64,000 nt of DNA from CAYNHQ01 sp964397255 (GTDB lineage Bacteria; Bdellovibrionota_G; JALEGL01; DATDPG01): NCBI GenBank assembly GCA_964397255.1, contig CAYNHQ010000001.1:434001-498000 (forward strand), read 5' to 3'. Positions 34,213-43,511 of this stretch are shown here, in pieces. Both the position numbers and the translations under genes were made by a program. Under the pieces are notes generated by a model. The model saw nothing but the letters and a program-made list of their open reading frames with translations. It did no database searches and was not told the origin of the DNA. Position 1 is the first letter of the stretch. Each line of letters opens with the position of its first letter.

Positions 34213-35334
34213 GTGAAAAGTCGATTTTCCAATCGCACCCCTGCCCAATTCGAACCGAATGCCCTAACATCTGCTTTAGACAGAATGAATACCTATGTTG
34301 ATTTGACGCTGACCAATCCTACAAAGGCGGAATTTCGATATCCGAAAGACATTCATCCATACGATCCGGAACCCCGTGGACTTCTTTCGGCCCGTGAAGT
34401 CGTAGCCAAATGGCTTTCGGGTTATGGCGCCAAAGCCGACCCAAATTTTATCTGGCTGACAAGCAGCACAAGCGAGGCTTATTCATATTTAATTAAACTT
34501 CTTTGCAATCCCGGCGATGCCATCGCTGTTCCCTCTCCCAGCTACCCGTTGTTTGAGGCCCTCTTATCACTAGAAGGAGTTTATTCTCATTCCTATTATC
34601 TGCGATGGTTGGAAGGAAATTGGCGAGTTGATTTTGATTCCCTCGAGAAAGTAATCGAGAACGTGAAAGCGGTCGTCGCGATTCATCCGAATAACCCGAC
34701 CGGTTCATTTCTGTCCGATCAAGAAGCTAGGCAACTTTTGGCGCTTTGCTCGAGAAAAGATATTCCTTTGATTACGGATGAGGTGTTTCTCCCTTTTGCC
34801 TTTTCGGGCCAAAAGCGGTCACTCGGATCCTTTTCCGCCGACATTCCCCTTTTTGTTTTAGGGGGAATTTCGAAACCCTTGGGTCTTCCGCAAATGAAGT
34901 TGGGTTGGATTTCTCTCTTGGGAAAACAACCAGCAGGATATGCCGAACGTTTGGACTGGATTGCGGATACGTATTTGTCCGTGGGCGCGACCATTCAGCG
35001 TACCCTTGCCGAGGTCTTTCGTTCCTTCGATGGGATGACGGCTCAAATTCAGTCGCGTATTCGTGAGAACCACCAGTGGCTGATGAGTCAGAGCCGAAGT
35101 ACGCTACAATATTTGGAAGGAGAGGGTGGTTGGGCGTGTATCTTCAAACTCTCTGATGAAGTGGATGAAGAAAAACTCACACTGGATTTACTTCAGCGAG
35201 AACGAATTCTTCTCCAACCCGGCTACTTCTTTGATCTCCCATTTCCGGCGGCGCTGGTCGGCAGTTTGCTCGTTCCGACCCAATGGTGGAAGGGGGCCTG
35301 GTTGAAGTTGGTCGGCAGACTTGGAATCGGTTAG
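34213..35334 (+). CDS. PLP-dependent aminotransferase, class I/II
   Basis: This fold-type I aminotransferase has the TSSTSEAYSYLIKLL cofactor region, the HPNNPTG segment (residue ~160 onward), ITDEVF, and the Schiff-base lysine in LGGISKPLGLPQMKLGW. The substrate is unknown. GTG 34213 (373 residues) is chosen because related proteins begin with an S-R-N/T..NxL segment, as here. An ATG at 34153 in the same frame would overlap the divergent DUF885 start. Confidence 0.85.
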   Translation: MKSRFSNRTPAQFEPNALTSALDRMNTYVDLTLTNPTKAEFRYPKDIHPYDPEPRGLLSAREVVAKWLSGYGAKADPNFIWLTSSTSEAYSYLIKLLCNPGDAIAVPSPSYPLFEALLSLEGVYSHSYYLRWLEGNWRVDFDSLEKVIENVKAVVAIHPNNPTGSFLSDQEARQLLALCSRKDIPLITDEVFLPFAFSGQKRSLGSFSADIPLFVLGGISKPLGLPQMKLGWISLLGKQPAGYAERLDWIADTYLSVGATIQRTLAEVFRSFDGMTAQIQSRIRENHQWLMSQSRSTLQYLEGEGGWACIFKLSDEVDEEKLTLDLLQRERILLQPGYFFDLPFPAALVGSLLVPTQWWKGAWLKLVGRLGIG

Positions 35335-35343
35335 GATCAGTTC

Positions 35344-35862
35344 ATGGGTGACATTGTCGTTTCGGGGATCGTGTTGTGCATAGCATTTCTCCTCATCACT
35401 CAGTTGGCGGTTCTCGATGCGATTCGGCAACTTCGGAGAATTGTTCTCACCCTTGTAGGGAAAGTGGAACAACGCCAGAGTCAAACCTTGGTTGCACAGT
35501 TTGAAACTGAATCAGAATCCCATTCGCGCCGGTACAAGTTTCGAGCCCCTTCAAAACTGGATGGAATTTTAACGGTTGCTGCGAATAAGATAAAAGTTCA
35601 GCTCAATGACATTAGTGAGACGGGCGCCCTGCTTCATTCCGAACATGTCAACTTAGAAATGGGCGAGTTCTACCCACTCTCCTTTTCGTTAGCGGATCAA
35701 ACGGTTGAAACGAAAGCACGCGTCGCGCGTGTTCTAAAGGATTCGCAAGAATATGGAATTTCGTTTCAGGACTTAAAAATAAGCGCCAAGCAGTTGATTC
35801 GCGATCACGTAAAGCGCTCTGCGGAGTCAGAGTTAGCTGGAGAACTCACTTCCATTCGTTAA
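35344..35862 (+). CDS. Membrane-anchored PilZ domain protein
   Basis: This 172-residue protein has an N-terminal membrane helix (VSGIVLCIAFLLITQLAVL), a short coiled linker and a PilZ domain. SRRYKFRAPS is the Arg-rich first motif, LNDISETGALLHS the (D/N)xSxxG motif, and EYGISFQDL the last strand. It would bind c-di-GMP at the membrane. It lies 9 bases after the aminotransferase gene and converges on the TldD gene. Confidence 0.75.
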   Translation: MGDIVVSGIVLCIAFLLITQLAVLDAIRQLRRIVLTLVGKVEQRQSQTLVAQFETESESHSRRYKFRAPSKLDGILTVAANKIKVQLNDISETGALLHSEHVNLEMGEFYPLSFSLADQTVETKARVARVLKDSQEYGISFQDLKISAKQLIRDHVKRSAESELAGELTSIR

Positions 35863-35864
35863 AG

Positions 35865-37145
35865 TTAACCAATGGACAAGTTTAAAAGTCGAATATGGGG
35901 AGATCCTCGTCCAGAAAAAGGAAGAAATTGATTGTCTGACAAGCAACCGCCATCTTCGATCCAAATAAAATCGTTTCCGACAAAATCTATGGCTTCTAAT
36001 ATTTTCTGCGAATCTCCACCAATCACAGGATGAAGAATGTAATTCGACGGCTTGCCGTTTTTTATCAGTCGCCCGAATTGGCATTGAATATGGAAAGATC
36101 TTGCACCTGCGATAGCACCGAGCGTCCCCGTAAGAATAACCCCATGTTTTAAGTCTCGAATGAGCTCTTCAGGCGGGATGTTGCCGGGCGCAATGCGTAA
36201 GTTTGTCATTCGAGGAATGGGGCGATATCGGAAATCTCGTGCGGTACCACGTCCATTTGGCGGAATGCCTTTTGCGAATGCAGACTTTAAAAAATAAAAT
36301 GCCTCTTTAAATATTCCATGATCCACAACACGAATATTTCGACTAGTAACGCCCTCATCATCAAAAGAATAAAATTTGGCCTGTTCAACTTTGGATGGAA
36401 GGTCATCTACGTTGAGTTGTTCAGAGGCGATTTTGTCGCCCACGGTGAGACCACTGTTATCGTTGGACGAGCCGCTTAGTTCACTGCGGTGGCCGATCAC
36501 TTCGTGGATCAGGACCCCCGCTACAGTGGGATGAAGAACGGCGACGGTTGTCAGAGCCTCACTCGGCTGTGCGTGGTAGAGTTCATTGAGTTGTTCTTCC
36601 ATGGACGCAAGCTCCACTTCTAGTCGCGACAAGGTAGGATCTTGAATAAAGCGACGGAGCTCGATTAATCCATTTTTCCCTTCCATGCGAGATTCCAATC
36701 GTACAAAGAAATTCTTTTCAAAGCGTTCACGTTTAAGGCCCAAGGTATTGGTAAACGAAACAAATCGAATTTCGTTTTGGAATCGAAATTGATGACATTT
36801 ATTCGCATTCGCCACTGCAAATTCACGTAGTTCTAAAGGAATCGGAGACAACATATCGGTTTTTGGACGTGAGGGATCCATTGTGACGTTCGCAAAAGCA
36901 TTTCGAATAAAATCTGAAAAAGGAGTTCGAACCGTTTTCTTAGGAAGAATTCCGGCAATTTCCTCAAAATCTAATGAGCCCGCAACGCGAAACATTTGCC
37001 CGGCTCGCGTAGTTTGAAGGCCTCGTTGAATCCTGTGATCGGACGCGTAGAAACTTTCCGATGAAATAGATTCCACACGTACATCCGCATAGCCGTGACC
37101 TTGCAAAGGCAGAAAATGCTCAGGTTTGTCTAGATCCAGGTTCAC
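35865..37145 (-). CDS. tldD: TldD-like metalloprotease
   Basis: This is the catalytic subunit of a TldD/TldE heterodimer, which degrades unfolded peptides and in several RiPP pathways removes leader peptides. The zinc motif HEVIGHRSE is intact, and the flanking PTVAGVLIHE and GTARDFRY strands fit the family. The GTG at 37,145 overlaps the TldE stop (GTGA) with AAGGG upstream, giving 426 residues. An in-frame start at 37,193 would overlap TldE by 52 bases and is less likely. It lies 3.7 kb from the peptide-export genes. Confidence 0.88.
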   Translation of the reverse strand: MNLDLDKPEHFLPLQGHGYADVRVESISSESFYASDHRIQRGLQTTRAGQMFRVAGSLDFEEIAGILPKKTVRTPFSDFIRNAFANVTMDPSRPKTDMLSPIPLELREFAVANANKCHQFRFQNEIRFVSFTNTLGLKRERFEKNFFVRLESRMEGKNGLIELRRFIQDPTLSRLEVELASMEEQLNELYHAQPSEALTTVAVLHPTVAGVLIHEVIGHRSELSGSSNDNSGLTVGDKIASEQLNVDDLPSKVEQAKFYSFDDEGVTSRNIRVVDHGIFKEAFYFLKSAFAKGIPPNGRGTARDFRYRPIPRMTNLRIAPGNIPPEELIRDLKHGVILTGTLGAIAGARSFHIQCQFGRLIKNGKPSNYILHPVIGGDSQKILEAIDFVGNDFIWIEDGGCLSDNQFLPFSGRGSPHIRLLNLSIG

Positions 37146-38479
37146 CAAGTTACCCTTGGTACGAGAATATAGGGAAACCAACCTGAGTAGCACATCTCTC
37201 CCTCCCTCAAAATGATCGCAGTAGGGTCAAGAAGACTTCCATAGGTATTAGGAGGCGAAGATAAAAGACGATGTCGAGGATTTGGCCCCGCGATGTCAGC
37301 CACATATTTTCCCCCTTTCATCAGCATTCCTTGAAGGAAGGCATTTTGCCGCGACCCTCCGAAGGAAGAAAACTGGCTATAGGGAATCAACATTTGCCGC
37401 AAGATAATCATTTTTGATTTTGCTCGCAAAACATCCTTAAGGCTAAGGCTCCCAGGCTTTAGAACGAGATTAGTGACTTGAGCGTAGGGAGCAAGATCAG
37501 AAGGCAATTCAAGAAAAGCACCTCGTCGGAAGCCGTTTCCGGAACTTTTTCCTCCATAGCGCGCGGCAACAGCAAGGTCGGAGATGATCGACACATGAGA
37601 AGGCCCCTGAAACAAGATTTTCTCTTTAGTTAAAGTTCCTTCATGGTCGAAGGGTGATGAAACAAACCCATCTTTCAGAGTGGGAACATCGCTGAGTTCG
37701 AATGTTTTGGGAAGGGCACGCAGAAGGTTTTCAGGTGGTTTGTTTCCCAAGCGTGTAAGTGTCGAAAGGGTCATGCAAAGGCGCTCGACAATCCATGGAG
37801 ACAGAAGAACTCGAGACTTGTCTCCCGAAACCAGAGGAAGTGGAGCTTTTGCCTTAGGCGCAGTTTGAAGTCTTTGCTCACAGAGGTTGAGGATTACAGA
37901 AGGTTCTTCCATCTTCTTATGAAAAATGGTCGTCACTTGACCGGTTCTTGTGTTTTGTATTCTGATTCTGCTTCGAAAAACTTCATGCGCGAAAGAGCCA
38001 TGAAGGCCATGGCTGTTTAGTAGTTCGTAGGTTCGCCTGTCCCATGTGAAAAGAGGCTTACAATCATAACTAGGTCCAAGTTTCGAAAGGCGACTTCGGT
38101 AATAATTCACTATTTCGCAAGCTTCGTCTCGACTGGGAAAAGAAGTTTTAGATGTTTGATCGATGGGTATAGCAGGCCCTGAATTTAAGGAAAATTCGGC
38201 TCGTTCGCCCACTGCCAGCCCTTTAGAGAATGAGGAGAGGTCGAGTAAGGAAAGAATTTTTTCCTCATGGTTGGTGACAATTGAGCTTCGATGAATTCGT
38301 TTGGATTGAATGGCTGTTACGAGGTGTCCGACCGACCCGCTTTCGGAGATATATTGATCCCCTTTTCCAAAAGCTTCGGCAGAAATACTCTGTTCAGAAA
38401 TTGCGAGGACCTCGGCTTCATCGGCCAGGGGTTCGATCTGACGTAGTGTTTTTTGAATAAAAGACCCCACGTCAAGCAC
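37142..38479 (-). CDS. tldE: TldE/PmbA-like protein
   Basis: This 445-residue partner of TldD lacks the HExxH motif, as TldE/PmbA proteins do. It shows the family architecture: an N-terminal SISAEAFGKGDQYISESGSVGH-like segment and a C-terminal glycine-rich GSLLDPTAIILREGEM. Co-translation with TldD (GTGA) supports a heterodimer. The upstream gene is a PilZ protein ending 5 bases before it, so PilZ-tldE-tldD appears to be one operon. Confidence 0.82.
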   Translation of the reverse strand: MLDVGSFIQKTLRQIEPLADEAEVLAISEQSISAEAFGKGDQYISESGSVGHLVTAIQSKRIHRSSIVTNHEEKILSLLDLSSFSKGLAVGERAEFSLNSGPAIPIDQTSKTSFPSRDEACEIVNYYRSRLSKLGPSYDCKPLFTWDRRTYELLNSHGLHGSFAHEVFRSRIRIQNTRTGQVTTIFHKKMEEPSVILNLCEQRLQTAPKAKAPLPLVSGDKSRVLLSPWIVERLCMTLSTLTRLGNKPPENLLRALPKTFELSDVPTLKDGFVSSPFDHEGTLTKEKILFQGPSHVSIISDLAVAARYGGKSSGNGFRRGAFLELPSDLAPYAQVTNLVLKPGSLSLKDVLRAKSKMIILRQMLIPYSQFSSFGGSRQNAFLQGMLMKGGKYVADIAGPNPRHRLLSSPPNTYGSLLDPTAIILREGEMCYSGWFPYILVPRVTW

Positions 38480-38483
38480 TCGC

Positions 38484-38921
38484 TTATTGTTTGATTTTTA
38501 TGACCCGGGGTTCAGGTTCAATTGCGCGTTTAGCCTGCGAAAGCCGGGCTAGAAAATCTGCTAAAATTGACCGACTGGCTTCATCGATCCCTACAATCTC
38601 CACACCCATTTTTATGCATAGCGGTGATTTCTCGTCCGACTCCATAGCCAAGTTCGCAAGTTGATGGTTCGCTACACGCGCCACGCAGCGAAAAGATAGA
38701 GAGGAGCTGAAACAAAGAATTTCGAGCGTCGTTCCGTTTTCAATCTTTGCTTTCACACCTTGCTGAGCTACCAGAAGCGCCCCCCCCATGCTCAATGAGC
38801 GAACTTCCAAATAGTGTGTTTCCCGTTCTCCCATGCTGCGGATGCGTGCCTTAAGACGGAACTGTGGGGAAATTCGAAATCGGGGATATTTGCGTCGCTC
38901 AGATTTTTTGATGACTTTCAC
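38484..38921 (-). CDS. PilZ domain protein, first gene of the tldE-tldD operon
   Basis: This 145-residue soluble protein has a PilZ domain: RRKYPRFRISPQF is the RxxxR motif and VRSLSMGGALL replaces the usual (D/N)xSxxG with S-x-S-x-x-G. c-di-GMP binding is therefore likely but not certain. The C-terminus is a basic tail. It is read with tldE and tldD and is divergent from the HAMP-SpoIIE gene. Confidence 0.75.
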   Translation of the reverse strand: MKVIKKSERRKYPRFRISPQFRLKARIRSMGERETHYLEVRSLSMGGALLVAQQGVKAKIENGTTLEILCFSSSLSFRCVARVANHQLANLAMESDEKSPLCIKMGVEIVGIDEASRSILADFLARLSQAKRAIEPEPRVIKIKQ

Positions 38922-39014
38922 GAGTCGATTTCTCCGATTCTTCCTGGCCTTCGTAATTTTACTTCTTTCCCATGAGAGATCCAGTTACTTTAGACTTGGA
39001 ATAGTATCCGCAGA

Positions 39015-40880
39015 ATGTCCATTCTTGAAACAACTTCGCTGAAGATGCGTTTGACCATGGCGTTTGCCGGAGTGGTCGTTATTTCGGCTCTGTTGAGTGC
39101 AGTGGTCTTTACGGTGGTGTTGGTAGGCACCATGAGGAAATCTGCCAGTGAACAGATTGCTGAAACATCAAAGGTGGCCTCCACACATATTGGTGACATT
39201 GCTCGAGGATTGGAAATCTATGCGGATTTGATTGCATCAGATCCTACTTTTGGACAGGTACTCTCCTTCGATAGTTCCGCTGGGATCGAGCAGAAGATCG
39301 CGGAATTTAAATCACTGAGTCATGCCGACGTTGTGGCTTTTGTGCCTCGGCCTGAGCAATATGTCCAGATCAAGGACCTCATTTTCGTGAATGAGGAAAA
39401 AGGAGTCCTTGTGCCAGTACTCCAGGCTTCGGCGGATATCAAACGTCTTTTGGCAAAATCCGAAGAAGCAGCGGAAAAAGGGTGGGTTGGCCTGGAGAAA
39501 GATATTTATTTGTTTGCCGCGAAACCGGTTCTCCATTTTGGCGCCAACATGGGGCTCATTTTTTTAGGTCGTCAAGCCACAGATGGACTTGCCAAAGAGG
39601 TCTCGCAAGCCACCGGCACCGAGATTTCGTTTTTTAACACGGCAAAAATTTATGGGAGCAGTCTTTCTTCGAATTTGACTCAATTGCCACGTCAAACTGA
39701 GCTAGGACGATTAGAATCGGGGGCTCAAGTTCAAGAAAATGATGAGATCGGCGGAGTATCCTATTTTTCTTATTTCTCTCCCATTCGTGATGTCGACGAT
39801 CGAACCCTTGCAACATTGGCATTACATATCTCCAACGAAAGAATACGGAGTGCGCGGAACAAAACCATTGTCCGCGTGCTTTTTGTAGCATTTCTTGCGA
39901 CGATCTTCTCAGGAGTTATTGGATATTTTCTGGCGCGAGCGATAGCAAATCCTCTACAGACCATCACTCGAGGAATTCGATCCATCATTGAAAAGGGAGA
40001 TCTCGGAATTCGGATTCCCGGAAAATTTGGGGCGGAAATCGGGTTCCTGACCTCCTCGTTTAATCAGCTCCTTGGACAATTACAAACGGCGCATGAAAAG
40101 CTCGCAGCGAGCGAACGGAGAATGAAAGAAGAACTGACGATGGCCTCCACGGTTCAGGAAATGCTTTTTCCTGAAAAGATCGTTCGATACGAGGGAATCG
40201 AGCTGGCAAGTTTCATTGATACCTCGACGGAAACGGGAGGCGATTGGTTTGGATTCGGGCATGACCCTGCCGGGAAAGGTATTTCCGTTATGATCGCCGA
40301 CGTGACAGGTCACGGAATGCCGGCCGCTCTCATCACGGCGATTGCCAACGGATTTTTTAAGGGGGTTCAAGAAGCAGAGGATGCCTTTGGTCAGCGCCTC
40401 TCGACCGACAAAATGCTTTTAGTTCTGAATCAAATTATATTGGAATCGACCAAGAAAAATCTGATGATGACTTTTTTTGCATCCACTTATGAGCCAGCCA
40501 GTCGCACTCTTTACTACGCGAATGCCGGGCATAACCGGCCATTTATTTGTCAGAAAGGCGAGGATGGTTCGCCACAAGTTGGTGTACTTCCCAGCGATCC
40601 GAGCAATCGGCTAGGAGAAAATGAAGGGCTTACGTTCTTGGAACATCAGGTTCGGCTTAAACCCGGTGATATCGTGGTGTGGTACACCGATGGAATTCTT
40701 GAATGCGAAAATGTCGCCAACGAAATGTTTGGAAAACGACGACTCATGAAACTTCTTAAGGAATGCGCAAATGAGTCAGCTGAAGCGATACGCGAACGAT
40801 TGATTACGGAAGCTTACCGGCACTTTGGTGACATGCCTAGAAAAGACGATATTACTCTAGTGGTCGGAAAAATTCTGTAA
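39015..40880 (+). CDS. Membrane sensor phosphatase, HAMP + SpoIIE (PP2C-type)
   Basis: This 621-residue signalling protein has a first membrane helix (residues ~15-35), a periplasmic sensor region of about 240 residues, a second helix (VLFVAFLATIFSGVIGYFLA), a HAMP domain (ARAIANPLQTITRGI), a coiled coil and a SpoIIE/PP2C domain. The catalytic acids are in ETGGDWFGF, MIADVTGHGM and VVWYTDGILE. Such phosphatases act on anti-sigma antagonist proteins. No STAS or kinase partner is adjacent. It converges on the M50 gene with a 3-base gap. Confidence 0.88.
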   Translation: MSILETTSLKMRLTMAFAGVVVISALLSAVVFTVVLVGTMRKSASEQIAETSKVASTHIGDIARGLEIYADLIASDPTFGQVLSFDSSAGIEQKIAEFKSLSHADVVAFVPRPEQYVQIKDLIFVNEEKGVLVPVLQASADIKRLLAKSEEAAEKGWVGLEKDIYLFAAKPVLHFGANMGLIFLGRQATDGLAKEVSQATGTEISFFNTAKIYGSSLSSNLTQLPRQTELGRLESGAQVQENDEIGGVSYFSYFSPIRDVDDRTLATLALHISNERIRSARNKTIVRVLFVAFLATIFSGVIGYFLARAIANPLQTITRGIRSIIEKGDLGIRIPGKFGAEIGFLTSSFNQLLGQLQTAHEKLAASERRMKEELTMASTVQEMLFPEKIVRYEGIELASFIDTSTETGGDWFGFGHDPAGKGISVMIADVTGHGMPAALITAIANGFFKGVQEAEDAFGQRLSTDKMLLVLNQIILESTKKNLMMTFFASTYEPASRTLYYANAGHNRPFICQKGEDGSPQVGVLPSDPSNRLGENEGLTFLEHQVRLKPGDIVVWYTDGILECENVANEMFGKRRLMKLLKECANESAEAIRERLITEAYRHFGDMPRKDDITLVVGKIL

Positions 40881-40883
40881 GAG

Positions 40884-43511
40884 TTAAAGCAGATTCCAGA
40901 AACTTACGTGGTAGTTGGTAAACATGTCTTTGAATAGAACGTAAATCAGCGGCCATATCCCGCAGCGAATTTTTACATTTCCAGATGTGCCATAAAAATG
41001 TTCATTTTCTTCAATGTCTCCCACCAATTCGCCAGTTACCCGAGCATAGGAAGCCCTCGGAAAAATAGAATAGAAATTTTGTTTTGTTCCACTGATATTC
41101 TCCGTAGTTGGCGCAATAAAAGATAATTTTCCTTTGAGGATTACTTGCTTTGAACTGGGGGTCGCGAAAGTGAAAGGCTGGTTTACAGTCAATGAATCTA
41201 CATCTTTCTCCGACACGTAAAACTCTAAATGCTTTTTATAACCGGCAACTCTTAAAATTTCTTCCCCCCTTTTAATGTACCTACCCATTTGTTGGGCAAG
41301 GTTTGGGGTTAACACAATTCCATCATGGGGAGCATAGACGGAAAACTTTTCAAGATCGGCCTGAAGAGAAGCTAAGCGGAGCTGACGCGATTTTATTTGA
41401 GCTCGTTCCATGTCGATTTCAGGGCCTGTGAGCGAGGCGACGCGCGTGTTTTTTACGGCCTGTGCTACATCTAGATTCGCGATCATCTGTTCGAGGTGCT
41501 CGTAAACATTCTGCCGTTCTTGTTCCGAGATCACACCCGCTTTCTTCCCTTGATCATAGATTGTGAAGGTTAATAGCTGACCTGCCAATGCCGCCGATGC
41601 AACTTCGACTCGACGTTCTTCCACGCGTCGCTCAGCAGAGGTGAGACCTGTCATACGTGCTTTACTTTCTTCTAATTCCTTTCGAAAGAGCCAGAGTTCA
41701 CGCTGAAATGCCGCTTCTACAGAGGGATTTGAGATGCGTAACAAGAGCTGGCCGCTTTTTACATGAGAGCCTTCCTTCACATAGAGGGAGGTGAGAACTC
41801 CTTCTCCATCGATTCGAATGGTATCAACCATTTTGGGCTCTAATCGTCCAATGACTTCTAGATTATAAGGCAAGGGCAACAGCAAAATAACAGCCAATGA
41901 AAAAGCCACCCTACGAGGAAGAGGCATTTCTAAAAATGCATTTTTGTATTGTTGAAATTTTGATTTAAAATTGTAAAAAATTGTTGAGCGAGAGATTGAA
42001 TTCTTTTTATTCCAAAATTGCCCAAATTGGACGGATCCTGATCGTACAATGGAAATCACCCAATTCACGACGGATCCCACTAGAGCAAAGAGAATCAGCA
42101 GCCTAAGAACCTGAAAAAAGTAACTCATCTTGCCAAATTGAGCCATTTCGGCCTGCACAGATAGTAGGATTATTGAAGACGCGAAAAAAAGATTAAGCGT
42201 CCAATAAAACCAGATCGCGAATGTTTCCTTGCGAGTGTATGAAGGTAGATCCTTCTTGCTTCCGAATATCTTGTTAAAACAGTATGCGTTCGACTTTTGA
42301 AAGAGATTTTCGATCCCCATCAGGTCCGAAAAAATGTAATAGCCATCCAATTTCAGGATCGGAAGTAAATTTTGATAAATAACAAGTCCGTTTGTTGCAG
42401 TAACGATAAAGGCCAAAGTGCGCACTGTCGCATACTCTGGTGGGGTTGCATTCCAGATGATTGCACAGATGCTTGCCAAAATGATCTGATTGATTACACC
42501 AGCCAACATGACAAATATTCGGCGATTGCGTGTCATAAAGTATGAATCAGTCACGTCAGCAAAAGCCGCGGGAATAATTCCGAAAAAAAGCATAACTCCT
42601 AATCTTCGAACCTTTCCTCCAAATTTATGGCAGACCATGGCATGCCCAAGTTCGTGAAATAGCATGCAGAGATTTCCTATGATCGCGGTGAACACAAAAT
42701 GTTGGAGAACATTTCGGGTGATATATCCCCAGCTAAAGAACAATTCTCGATTACGCCAGACAATGGTTTGAGCAGTGATAAACAATATAATGTAAAAGAT
42801 AATCGCAGTTCGTGAGTAAACGACCTGAATAAAACGACTCATCTTTTTAAGAAAATTCTGAGGATCAGCTAGCTTAATCATTCTGGTAAAAGGCAACATT
42901 CCCTTAGATGTGGACGAATTGGAGGATGAGGCCGGGTCGCTTGATGTTTCTTGGGTAGATTTGCGTTTCAAGGTTTCCAAGATCCTAGAGCGAATTTCTT
43001 GGTAAAAAAGATCGGCAAGCCCTTTTTCAGGAAGTGTTCGTTGGGCTTGCTCGGCAATTTCTAGAGCACCAATAATGTTGTAAGATTTGAGACAGGTAAA
43101 AATATCTGTCGTAAAACTCTTTTCCCTTTCAGTTACATTCTTATTGCGCCATTCCTTCCGGATGAGGTATCGAAGGTGTTCACGAAGTTCCGAAGAAAGA
43201 GTAAAAAGGTCAAAAGAATCTAGCGAAGTATGGCGGTCGGGCTCCAAAAATCCTTTTTTCTCCATCGAGTGGAGAAATGAAGCAATGGATTTTTCGTCTA
43301 GCTCCACACCGCAACGTTGGTCGAGATGGGATACTCCATCGCGAATGGTTCCCTCATGCGTCTGAAAATAACGAAGAATCATGTACTGAATGTATCCGAG
43401 CTTAAAATAGGTCCAACGGACAGGATCGGAGACGATATAATCAATTCCCATTGACGAATGGACGGATCGAAGGACGAGATCTTTACGAACCTGAAATAAC
43501 CTAAATGACAA
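40884..43511 (-). CDS. PqqD-like / M50 peptidase / HlyD fusion protein (peptide maturation and export)
   Basis: This 875-residue membrane protein has three parts. Residues ~1-85 form a PqqD-like winged helix (SDPVRWTYFKLGYIQYMILR ... MEKKGFLEPD). Residues ~215-540 are an M50 site-2-protease-like domain with HELGHAMVCH, the second metal motif ILKLDGYYIFSD, and about six membrane helices. The rest is a HlyD-like adaptor (EGVLTSLYVKEGSHVKSG, coiled coil, then VYAPHDGIVLTPNL). Its start overlaps the upstream HlyD gene by 11 bases. Together they look like a system that cuts and exports a modified peptide. Confidence 0.85.
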   Translation of the reverse strand: MSFRLFQVRKDLVLRSVHSSMGIDYIVSDPVRWTYFKLGYIQYMILRYFQTHEGTIRDGVSHLDQRCGVELDEKSIASFLHSMEKKGFLEPDRHTSLDSFDLFTLSSELREHLRYLIRKEWRNKNVTEREKSFTTDIFTCLKSYNIIGALEIAEQAQRTLPEKGLADLFYQEIRSRILETLKRKSTQETSSDPASSSNSSTSKGMLPFTRMIKLADPQNFLKKMSRFIQVVYSRTAIIFYIILFITAQTIVWRNRELFFSWGYITRNVLQHFVFTAIIGNLCMLFHELGHAMVCHKFGGKVRRLGVMLFFGIIPAAFADVTDSYFMTRNRRIFVMLAGVINQIILASICAIIWNATPPEYATVRTLAFIVTATNGLVIYQNLLPILKLDGYYIFSDLMGIENLFQKSNAYCFNKIFGSKKDLPSYTRKETFAIWFYWTLNLFFASSIILLSVQAEMAQFGKMSYFFQVLRLLILFALVGSVVNWVISIVRSGSVQFGQFWNKKNSISRSTIFYNFKSKFQQYKNAFLEMPLPRRVAFSLAVILLLPLPYNLEVIGRLEPKMVDTIRIDGEGVLTSLYVKEGSHVKSGQLLLRISNPSVEAAFQRELWLFRKELEESKARMTGLTSAERRVEERRVEVASAALAGQLLTFTIYDQGKKAGVISEQERQNVYEHLEQMIANLDVAQAVKNTRVASLTGPEIDMERAQIKSRQLRLASLQADLEKFSVYAPHDGIVLTPNLAQQMGRYIKRGEEILRVAGYKKHLEFYVSEKDVDSLTVNQPFTFATPSSKQVILKGKLSFIAPTTENISGTKQNFYSIFPRASYARVTGELVGDIEENEHFYGTSGNVKIRCGIWPLIYVLFKDMFTNYHVSFWNLL

